Shown here piece by piece: positions 39,833 to 52,800 of a DNA stretch of 64,000 nt. The notes beneath the pieces are model-generated. The model did no database searches and was not told the DNA's origin. It was given only the letters and a program-made list of their open reading frames with translations. This stretch comes from Actinomycetota bacterium (GTDB lineage Bacteria; Actinomycetota; Actinomycetes; Actinomycetales; Dermatophilaceae): positions 1 through 64,000 of the forward strand of contig JAIUNK010000003.1 in assembly GCA_020161845.1 (NCBI GenBank), read 5' to 3'. The stretch's first letter is position 1; the number at the start of each line of letters is the position of its first letter. The position numbers and the translations under genes were made by a program.

Positions 39833-42060
39833 ATGTTCGCCGTACGTGTCGTCCTTGGCCTCCTGATCGTCCTCGGGGGGCTGGTCATCGCCGGCCGCCG
39901 CCTCGCCTATCTGTACTCCGTCGGTCGGACCGCCCAGGCCGTCGAGCCGGGTCGTCCCCGGGACCTCAAGGAGGCGGCGTCGTCCTGGCTGGGCGAGGTC
40001 GTCGCCCAGCGCAAGCTGGTGCGCTGGACCGCGCCCGGGTGGGCGCACGCCTTCGTGTTCTGGGGCTTCTGCGTGCTGCTGCTGACGATCGTCGAGGCCT
40101 TCGGCGCGATCGTGAATCCGCTCTTCCAGATCCCGGTGATCGGCAACTGGCCGGCGCTGGGGTTCGTCGAGGACCTGATGGCGCTGGCGTGTCTCGGCGC
40201 CGTCATCGTGTTCGTCATCCTGCGCCGCCGGCAGGCCCCGCAGGCCCTGGGCCGCAGCTCCCGGTTCTACGGCAGCCACCTCGGCCCGGCCTGGATCACC
40301 CTGGCGGGGATCACCGGCGTCGTGCTGACCGTGCTGCTGACCCGGGCCGCCCAGATCAACGCCCAAGAGGTCAACAGCACCGACCGGCTGCCCTTCCTGC
40401 GCGGCGCCTTCGCCTCCCAGGCGCTGGCCGCGCCGATGGCCCCCCTGGGGGTCCACGCCAACGAGATCCTGGAGACCGTCTTCCTCCTGCTCGGTCTCCT
40501 CGTGCTGATGGTCTTCGTCGTCTTCGTGACCTACAGCAAGCACCTGCACATCATGGCCTCGCTGCCCAACGTGTGGCTGGCCCGCCGGCCGCGCGCACTC
40601 GGCAACCTCAAGGGTCTCTACATCGACGGCAAGCCGGTCGACCTGGAGTCGATGGACGAGCTCGACGAGGACGCCCCGCTGGGCGTCGGCAAGGTCGAGG
40701 ACTTCACCTGGAAGGGCATGCTCGACTTCGCGACCTGCACCGAGTGCGGCCGCTGCCAGAGCCAGTGCCCGGCCTGGAACACGGACAAGCCGCTCTCCCC
40801 GAAGCTGCTGATCATGGGCCTGCGCGACCACGCGTTGGCGAAGGCGCCCTACCTGCTGGCCGGCAAGGACGCGGAGGGCAACCGCACCGGCGTCCCCGAC
40901 GCGGCCGCTGCCGAGGCCGAGCGCCCCCTGGTCGGTCCCGAGGGCGATGAGACCGCCGTCGTCGACGGCCACGGCGTGCACGGCGAGGGCGTCATCCCCT
41001 ACGACATGCTCTGGTCCTGCACGACGTGCGGCGCCTGTGTGGAGCAGTGCCCGGTGGACATCGAGCATGTCGACCACATCGTCGACATGCGGCGCTACCA
41101 GATGCTGATGAACTCGGCCTTCCCGGAGGAGGCCGCGGGCATGCTCAACGGGCTGGAGCACGCGGGCGACCCGTGGGGCCGCGGCGCTCGGCTGCGGATG
41201 GACTGGGCGACCGAGCTGGACTTCGAGGTCCGCGTCTTCGGCGCCGAGGGCGAGGAGAAGATTCCGCAGGACGTCGACTACCTGTTCTGGGTCGGCTGCG
41301 CCGGCGCCCTCGACGACACCGCGATGCGGACCAGCCGGGCCGTCGCCACCCTGCTGCACGAGGCCGGGGTCAACTTCATGGTGCTCGGCGACGCGGAGGC
41401 GTGCACCGGCGACCCGGCCCGCCGGGTGGGGCACGAGTTCCTTTTCCAGATGATGGCCACCCAGAACGTCGAGACCCTCAACGAGGTCGGCGCCACCCGC
41501 ATCGTCGTCACCTGCGCGCACTGCTACAACACCCTGGCCAACGAATATCCGCAGTTCGGCGGGCACTACCAGGTCGTGCACCACGCCCAGTTGCTGCAGG
41601 ACCTGGTGGCGCAGGGCCGGCTCACCCCGGTGACACCGGTGGCGCAGACGGTGACCTACCACGACCCCTGCTACCTGGGTCGGCACAACCGCATCTTCAC
41701 CCCCCCACGCGAGGTGCTGGCCAAGGTGCCCGGCGTCCGGCTCGTGGAGATGCCCCGCAACAGCGAACGCTCGTTCTGCTGCGGCGCCGGCGGCGGCCGG
41801 ATGTGGATGGACGAGAACATCGGCAAGCGGATCAACCTGGAACGCACCGACGAGGCCCTGTCGGTCAACCCCGGCACCATCGCCGCGGCCTGCCCGTGGT
41901 GCATCACCATGCTCGACGACGGCCTCAAGCAACGCCGCCAAGAGGGCGTCATCGGCGACGACGTACAGGTCACCGACCTGGCCGAGCTGCTCCTGGCGAG
42001 CGTGCGCCCGGCCCCCACCGCACTACTGGATCACCCCACCACCGAGGAGAAGGACGAGTC

Positions 42061-42064
<4 letters not shown>
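39833..42064 (+). CDS. etfD: EtfD-type membrane Fe-S oxidoreductase
   Basis: A 743-residue protein linking ETF to the quinone pool. N-terminal part (about 1-260) has five or six membrane helices like a haem-b (NarI-type) domain. Next come two [4Fe-4S] motifs, CTECGRCQSQCP (around 302) and CTTCGACVEQCP (around 396). Then two cysteine-rich CCG-type domains, ending in SFCCGAGGGRMW (around 650), as in heterodisulfide reductase subunit B. This layout matches M. tuberculosis EtfD (Rv0338c) and the ETF:menaquinone oxidoreductases of syntrophs. Its stop overlaps the next ATG (ATGA), so it is coupled to the acyl-CoA dehydrogenase. Confidence 0.92.
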
Positions 42065-43761
<1,697 letters not shown>

Positions 43762-43858
43762 TCCGCGCCACACCGATCCGACCGGGCCCAGGCTCAGCCC
43801 GGCCCCGACCCGACGACCGACGCACCGCGCGCAGCGCGCCTTCGCAAGGAGACCACGG

Positions 43859-46800
43859 ATGAGTACTCACGGCGAACCGATTGCCGTCATCGGGACGGCG
43901 GCCATCATGCCGCAGGCCCCGAACGCGGATGTCTTCTGGAACAACATCCAGCAGGGCGTCTACGCCATCACCGAAACCCCGCCGGAGCGCTGGGATCCGG
44001 CGCTGTACTGGGACCCGGACCACAGCGCGCGCGACAAGACCTACAGCAAGATCGGCGGCTGGGTCCGCGAGTTCGACTGGAACCCGGTGGCCTGGAAGCT
44101 GCCGATCCCGCCGACCGTGGCCAAGCAGATGGACGAGGGGCAACGCTGGGCGATCAGCGCCTCCCGCGCTGCTCTCGTCGAGGCGGGCTGGCCGAACTGG
44201 AAGGTCGACGGCGACCGGGTGGCGGTGATCTTCGGCAACGCGATCGGCGGCGAGAAGCACTACGTCTCCAGCAACCGGGTGCGCCTGCCCGAGGTGGTCA
44301 AGCACCTGGAGAAGGTGCCGTCGTTGACGTCGCTGGACAGCGACACCCAGCGCCGGATCATCGAGGAGACCCGCGCGGCGTTCCTCGATTCGCAGCTGGA
44401 GATCACCGAGGACACCATGCCCGGTGAGCTGTCCAACGTCCTGGCCGGCCGGATCGCCAACCTGTTTAACTTCCACGGCCCCAACTACACGACCGACGCG
44501 GCGTGTGCGTCCGGGTTTGCGGCCCTCACCAGCGCGATCTCGGGTCTGCGGGCCCAGGACTATGACGTCGTCCTGACCGGCGGCATCGACCGCAACATGG
44601 GCATCGAAGGCTTCGTGAAGTTCTGCAAGATCGGGGCTCTGTCGGCCACCGGCACGCGCCCGTTCGACGCGGCCGCCGACGGCTTCGTCATGGGCGAGGG
44701 CGCCGCGCTGTTCGTGCTCAAGCGACTCGCCGACGCCGAGCGGGACGGCGACCCGATCCAGGCCGTGATCCTGGCGGTCGGCGGCTCCTCGGACGGCAGG
44801 GGCAAGGGCATCACGGCCCCCAACCCGGCCGGCCAGAAGTTCGCGGTGGAGCGCGGGTGGGAATGGGCGGGCCTGGACCCGGCCACCTGCACGGCGTTGG
44901 AGGCGCACGGCACTTCGACCCGCGTTGGTGACGCCGCCGAGCTGGCCTGCCTCACCGAGGTGTTCGGCGCCTCGGGGGCTCGGCAGGGCTCCATCGCCCT
45001 CGGCTCGGTCAAGTCCAACATCGGCCACCTCAAGGCGGCGGCCGGGGCGGCCGGGCTGTTCAAGATGGTCAAGCAGCTGCAGCACAAGGTCCTGCCGCCG
45101 AGCCTGAACTTCCAGACCCCCAACGAGAATGTCGACTGGGGCTCGATCCCGTTCGCCGTGAACACCCAGCTGCGCGCCTGGAACTCGGCCGACTGCCCGG
45201 ACGGGGTCCGGCGCGGCGGCGTCAGCGCCTTCGGGTTCGGCGGCACGAACTTCCACGTGGTCGCCGAGGAATACATCCCGGGCCGGCACAAGCCGCAGGC
45301 CACGATTCACGCCGCGGCGGCCGTCCCGACCGGCACCACGGCAGCGGTCACCGCTCAGCCTCGCAAGACCCCGCTGCGGGGGGCGCTCGTGGTCGGCGGC
45401 GCGGACGACGCCGCCGTGGTCGCCCAGCTGCAGGCGGTCCTGGCCGAGGCCAAGGCGGGGCGCGCCCCCGCCCCGGCGGCCCCCGACCCGGCCCTGGCCG
45501 GCGCGGCCGTTCGCGCCGCCATCGACTACGGCGACGCCGCCGAGCTGGCCGGCAAGATCGAGAAGCTGCTCAAGGCGTTCGCCAGCGGCAACCCGGCCGC
45601 ATTCCGGCTGATGCGCCAGCAGGGCATGTTCGTCGGCCGCGGCCCGGCGCCCAAGGTGGCCTTCCTCTACACCGGCCAGGGCAGCCAGTACGTCAACATG
45701 CTGGCCGCGCTCCGCCAGACCGAGACCATCGTCCGCGACCGGTTCGCGCGCGCCGACCTCGTGATGGCGCCGCTGCTGGGCAAGCCCCTGTCCGAGTTCA
45801 TCTTCACCGACCCGGCCGACGAGGCCCGGGTGAAGGAACTGACCAAGGGTCTGATGCAGACCGAGATCACCCAGCCGGCCGTGCTCGCCACGGACCTGGC
45901 CCTGACCGAGATGCTCGCCGCCTACGGCGTACGGCCGGACATGGTGATGGGGCACAGCCTCGGGGAGTACGGCGCTCTGGTCGCCTCCGGCGCCCTCGGC
46001 TTCGACCAGGCCCTGGAGGCCGTCAGCGCCCGCGGTCGCGAGATGACCAAGGTGTCGATGGGCGACAACGGTGCGATGGCCGCCGTGTTCGGCCCGATGC
46101 AGGACATCCAGGCCACGGTGGACGCGGCCGACGGCTATGTCGTCGTCGCGAACATCAACTCCAACAGCCAGGCCGTCGTGGGTGGCGCCACGGATGCCGT
46201 CGAGCGGATCGTCGAGGTCTTCAAGGCCAAGGGCATCAACGCGACCCGGATCCCGGTCAGCCACGCCTTCCACACCTCGATCGTGGCTCCGGCCTCGGCG
46301 CCGTTCGTCGAGGTGCTGCGGCGGCTCGACATGAAGCCCCCGCAGTTGCCGATCGTCGCCAACGTGACCGGCGACTTCTACCCGGCCGACGCGACGACCG
46401 AGACGATGCTGGAGTTCGCGGGCAAGCAGATCGCCTCGCCGGTCCAGTTCGTCAAGGGCCTGCAGACGCTGTACGCCGCGGGCGCGCGCGTCTTCGTCGA
46501 GGTCGGGCCGAAGAAGGCCCTGCACGGCTTCGTCGAGGACGTGCTGGGCGGCATGGACGACGTCGTGGCGCTCTACACCAACCACCCCAAGCAGCCCGAC
46601 GATGTGGCGCTGAACCAGGCGCTGTGCGGCATGTACGCCGTCGGCGTCGGGCTGGCGGCGGAGGGGAAGATCCCGGCCGCCGCGGCTCCGGTTGCGCCGG
46701 CTCCGGTTGCTGCGCAGGTTCCTGCCGCTGCGCAGGTTCCTGCCGCTGCGCCCGCCCCGGCCGGCGGCACGGTCGCCGTGCGGCCCCGCGGCGGCGCGGT

Positions 46801-49800
46801 GCGCACGGCCGCCGACATCCACATCACCCAGGAGACCATCGCGCGGCTCGGGGAGCTGTTCGCCGGTGTCCTCGCGGAGGGACTGGACGTCTTCCGCTCC
46901 GACCCGGGCGTGGCCGCCCTCGCACCCGGCACCGCCCTGTCCGCGGGGGGCGGCGGGCGCGGCCGGGCCGACCAGCCGCTGGTCATCACCGGCGCCTCGC
47001 TCGGCCTGCCCGGCAACCAGCCGGCGTTCGACGACGAGAACGTCGGGCGGCTGCTGGCCGGCCAGCAGTTCATCACGGCGGTCCCGGCCAAGTACCGGGA
47101 GATGATGGCCGACATGCGGATCACCCGCCTCGTCAAGGACGAGTCGGGCTCGGGCAGCTTCCAGCTCGTGGACCGCGTCGAGGACGTCATCAAGCTCGCC
47201 GGCCAGATGGCGCCGTACGACATCATCGAGCAGTTCGGCGTCGACAAGGCGCGCGACGAGGCGCTCGACGTGGTGACCCGGCTCGGCATCGGCGTCGGCT
47301 TCGACGCGCTGCGCGACGCCGGCATCCCGCTGGTGATGCGCTACAAGACCACCACGCTGGGCACCCAGCTGCCGGACCGCTGGCTGTTGCCGGAGGCCCT
47401 GCGCGACGACACGGGCATCGTGTTCGCCTCGGCCTTCCCCGGCTACAACCGGTTCGCCGAGGCGATGGAGGGCTACTTCACCTTCCGCGGCCGGCGCGAG
47501 AACCTGTTGGCCCTGGAGGGGCTGCGCACCCAGGTCAGCGACCCGGACACGCAGGCCAAGGTGGACGCCCTGATCGCCGAGACCCGGTCGAAGCTGGAGA
47601 GCGAGCACTACGAGTTCGACCGGCGCTTCCTGTTCCGGGCCCTCGCGATGGGGCACAGCCAGTTCGCCGAGCTGATCGGCTGCCGGGGTCCGAACACGAC
47701 CGTGAACGCGGCGTGCGCCTCCACCACCCAGGCGATGTCCATCGCCGAGGACTGGATCCGGGCCGGCCGCTGCCGGCGAGTGATCGTGCTGTCCGCGGAC
47801 GACACCACCCACGAGAACTTCTTCCCGTGGATCACCTCCGGGTTCATCGCGACCGGAGCGGCGGCGACCGACGAGCGGGTCGAGGACGCGGCGACGCCGT
47901 TCGACGCCCGCCGGCACGGCATGATCATCGGCGCCGGTGCGGCGGCGGTCGTCGTGGAGAGCGCCGAGGCGGCGGCCGAACGCGGCATCCAGCCCATCGC
48001 CGAGATTCTCGGCACGGTCACCGCCAACAGCGCCTTCCACGGCACGCGGCTCGACGTCGACCACATCAGCGGCGTGATGGAGGCGCTGGTGCGTGAGGTC
48101 GAGGCGCGCGGCTACGACCGGCACGAGATCGCGCCACGCACCGTCTTCGTCAGCCACGAGACCTACACGCCGGCTCGCGGCGGGTCCGCGGCGGCCGAGA
48201 TCAAGGCGTTGCGGGACGCGTTCGGCGCGGCGGCCGACCAGATCGTCATCACGAACACCAAGGGCTTCACCGGGCACGCCATGGGCGCCGGCATCGAAGA
48301 CGTGCTCGCGATCAAGGCGCTGGAGACGGGCATCGTGCCGCCGGTGCCGAACTACAAGGTGCCGGATCCCACGCTCGGCAACCTCAACCTGTCGCGCGGC
48401 GGCAGCTATCCGGTGGAGTTCGCCCTGCGGCTAGCGGCCGGCTTCGGCAGCCAGATCGCGTTGACGATGATCCGCTGGACACCGATGCCGGACAAGGCTC
48501 ACCGGGCGCCCAACCAGCTCGGCTACGCCTATCGGGTGATCGACCGCCAAGCCTGGCAGGCCTGGCTCGACACGCTGGCCGGCAGCCCCGGCAGCGCGCT
48601 CGAGGTGGACCACCGTCGGCTGCGGATCGCGGACCGGGGAGCCCCGGCGACACCGCACACGTGGACGACGCGGGTGCCGGTGCCGTACGTCGCAGAACTC
48701 AGCGGTACGCCGCAGCCGGTGGCGACCTCGGCCCCGCAGGGGGTCGCGGGTGCTCCCGCCCCGGTCGCGGCCCCGGCGCCCGTCCCTGCTCCGGCTCCGG
48801 CGCCGGCCGTGCCCAGTCCGGTGCCGGCACCCCCGGCTCCGGTGCCCGCACCGGTTGCCGCGGCGCCGACCCCGGCGGCCGCGACCGACGAGATCCTCGC
48901 CAAGGTCACCGACCTGGTCTCGGAGATGACCGGCTACCCGCCGGACCTGCTCGATCCCGAGCTGGATCTGGAAGCCGACCTGGGTGTGGACACGGTCAAG
49001 CAGGCCGAGGTGTTCGCCGCGGTCCGGGCCCATTGGGACCTGGAGCGGGACGAGGATCTGCGGTTGCGGGACTTCCCGACGCTGAACCACGTCGCGGGCT
49101 GGGTCCGCGGCAAGCTCGGCGTCGCGGCGCCCAGCGCGCCAGCTCCGGCCGGCTTGGTGGCTGCCGACATCAGCGCGGCCCCCGCGCCGGCGGTCGCGGG
49201 CGACGAGATCCTCGCCGTGGTCACCCGGCTGGTGGCCGAGATGACCGGCTACCCGCCGGAGCTGCTGGATCCGGAGCTGGACCTGGAGGCCGACCTGGGC
49301 GTCGACACGGTCAAGCAGGCCGAGGTGTTCGCCGCCGTTCGCAGCCACTGGGACCTGGAGCGGGACGAGAACCTGCGGCTGCGGGACTTCCCGACGCTGA
49401 ACCACGTCGCGGGCTGGGTCCGCGGCAAGCTCGGCACCTCGGCGGCCCCGGTCGCGACGGCGGCCGCGGTGGTCAGCAGCCCGGAGGCGTCCTCGCCGAT
49501 CTACGCGCCCGTTCCCGGGTCCGCGGCGCCGGCACCGGCCTCGCCGGCTGGCGACGAGATCCTCGCGGTCGTCACCAATGTGGTGGCGGAGATGACCGGC
49601 TATCCGGTCGAGCTGCTGGATCCGGAGCTGGATCTGGAGGCCGACCTGGGCGTGGACACGGTCAAGCAGGCCGAGGTGTTCGCCGCGGTCCGGGGTCACT
49701 GGGACCTGGAGCGGGACGAGGATCTGCGGTTGCGGGACTTCCCGACGCTGAACCACGTCGCGGGCTGGGTCCGCGGCAAGCTCGGGGTCGCCCAGCCGAC

Positions 49801-52800
49801 GGCAACGGCGGCCACGGCGGCCGGTGCTGCGGCGACGGCGCCGGTGGTCACGGCGATGTCGGCGGACGTCTCGGTCCCCGGGGTGCCGGCTGCGGCCGGG
49901 CCGGTCGCGGGTGCGCCCAGTGGCGGCGCACCGGCGGACGAGATCCTGACGGTCGTCACCAACGTGGTGGCGGAGATGACGGGTTATCCGGTCGAGCTGC
50001 TGGATCCGGAGCTGGATCTGGAGGCCGACCTGGGCGTGGACACGGTCAAGCAGGCCGAGGTGTTCGCCGCGGTACGCAGCCACTGGAACCTGGAGCGCGA
50101 CGAGAACCTGCAGCTGCGGGACTTCCCGACGCTGAACCACGTCGCGGGCTGGGTCCGCAGCAAGCTCGGCGTCGAGGCCCCGACGGCGACCGCTTCGGCG
50201 GCCGCGCCCGCCATGGCGCCGGCCGCGCCGTCGGCCGACCCCGCCGCCGGCGGGGCCGGGTCGGACGAGACCCTGACGGTCGTCACCAATGTGGTGGCGG
50301 AGATGACGGGTTATCCGGTCGAGCTGCTGGATCCTGAGCTGGATCTGGAGGCCGACCTGGGCGTGGACACGGTCAAGCAGGCCGAGGTGTTCGCCGCGGT
50401 CCGCAGCCATTGGAACCTGGAGCGCGACGAGAACCTGCAGCTGCGGGACTTCCCGACGCTGAACCACGTCGCGGGCTGGGTCCGCGGCAAGCTCGGCGTC
50501 GAGGCCCCGGCGGCGACCGCTTCGGCGGCCCCGTCGGCCGAGTTCGGCGCACCGACTGCGGCTCTGGGCGCCGGGGCGCCCTCCGGCGCGGCGGCCGCCG
50601 TGGCCAAGCTCGTCAGCGGCGACCTGGACGCCGTCGACGCGCTGCCGCGCCGGATCCCCGTGCCGTCGCTGCGGCCGGACCTGAGCCGCTGCGCACCCAC
50701 CGGCGTCCAGCTGGAGGGGGCCCGCATCGTCGTCATGCTCGACGAGGGCGGCGTGGGAACGGCGCTGGTGGGCCGACTGGAGAAGGCGGGGGCCACGGCC
50801 CTGACGCTGGAGCCCGGGGTGACCACCGAGGACCTGGAGGCGGCGGTCTCCGGGTGGATCGGCGACGGCGGCGTCACCGGCGTCTACTGGCTGGCGGGTC
50901 TCGACCGTGAGGACGAGGTCGCCGACTACGACGCCGAAGGCTGGCGGGAGGCGACCCGGCGTCGGGTCAAGAGCCTCTACCGCACGATGCGGCTGCTCTC
51001 CGAAGCGCGCGACAACGCGGGCGAGGGCGCGATCGGCGCGTTCCTGGTGTCGGCCACCCACCTGGGCGGCTACCACGGGTACGACGCGGGCGGCGCGACC
51101 GGCGTCCTCGGTGGCGGCATCACCGGGTTCACCAAGTCCTACAAGAAGGAGAACCCGCAGTCGCTGGTCAAGGCGGTGGACCTGGCCGCCACCCGGCGTA
51201 CGGCGGGCGTCGCGGACCTGCTCGTCGCGGAGACGCTCAGCGACCCGGGCTGTGTCGAGATCGGCGTGGTCGACGGTCGTCGCTATGGCGTGGCGTTCGT
51301 CGAGCGGCCGTTCGGCGAGCGGGACGGCGAGACCAGCCTCGGCTCGGGTGGCATGCCACTCGGTCCGGAGACGGTGTTCGTCGTGACCGGGGCGGCCGGC
51401 TCGATCGTCTCGGCGATCACGGCCGACCTGGCCAAGGCGAGCAAGGGAGTCTTCCACCTGCTCGACCTGACGCCCAAGCCGGATGCGGCCGACCCCGACA
51501 TCGCGGCCTTCCGCGCCGGCTCGCCGGAGCTGAAGAAGACCTTGGCGGCCCGGATCACGCAGCGCGGCGACAAGGCCACGCCGGTGCTGATCGAGCGCGA
51601 GCTCACCGGCATCGAACGGCGCAGCGCGGCTCTGGACGCCATCCAGGCCGTCGAGGCGGCGGGTGGCACCGTCCACTACACCAGCGTCGACCTCACCAAC
51701 GACGAGGCCGTCGCCGAGGCGGTCGGATCGATCCGCGAGATCAGCGGTCGCGTGGACGTGCTCCTGCACGCCGCCGGCATCGAGATCAGCCGCCCGCTGC
51801 CGAAGAAGGAGCCGCGGGAATACGACCTGGTGTTCGACGTCAAGACCGGCGGATGGCACGCCCTGTGGCGGGCCACGGCCGACCTTGAGGTCGGCGCGGT
51901 GGTCGTGTTCTCCTCGGTCGCCGGCCGGTTCGGCAACCAGGGTCAGACCGACTACTCGGCGGCGAACGACCTGATGTGCAAGGCGGTCAGCCACCTGCGG
52001 CGGGTTCGTCCGCAGACCCGGGGCCTCTCGCTGGACTGGACGGCCTGGGGCGGCATCGGGATGGCCACTCGAGGCTCGATCCCGACCATCATGGCCGCGG
52101 CCGGCGTACAGATGCTCCCGCCGGAGGCGGGCGTGGCGTGGATCCGGCGCGAACTGACCGACTCCGCGTTCAGCGGCGAGGTCGTCGTGGCGGGAACGCT
52201 GGGGATGATGGCCGCGGAGTACGACGAGGCCGGTGGCCTCGCCGAGGCGGCCCAGCCCGCGCCGAACTCGGCGGGCCCGCTGGTGGGCGACCTGCGCACC
52301 AGCGTGCACACCGGGTGGACCACTCGGGTCGAGCTGTGCCCGAAGACCCAGAAGTTCCTCGACGATCACCGCATCGACGGCATCGCCGTGCTGCCGGGCG
52401 TGATGGGCATGGAGGCCTTCGCCGAGGTGGCTGCGCTGGCCGCCCCGGAGGGCTACCGGGTCTCCAGCGTGGAGGACGTCGACTTCTCGGCACCGTTCAA
52501 GTTCTTCCGGGACGAGCCGCGGACGCTGACGATCAACGCCGTCGTCGAGCCCGACCCGGCCGGCGGGGACGACCTGCTGGCCCGGTGCAGCCTGACGGGG
52601 GAGCGCAAGCTTCCCGGCCAGGACGCGCCCGTGGTGACCACCCACTTCCGTGGGACGGTGCGGTTGACCACGGCCAAGCCGCCGCGCAGCCAGAAGTACG
52701 GCGAGAAGCTGGACCCGGCGGGGAACACCCTCGGCGCGGACCAGGTGTACACGTTCTACTTCCACGGCCCGGCCTATCAGGTCGTGGAGGAGGCGTGGCG

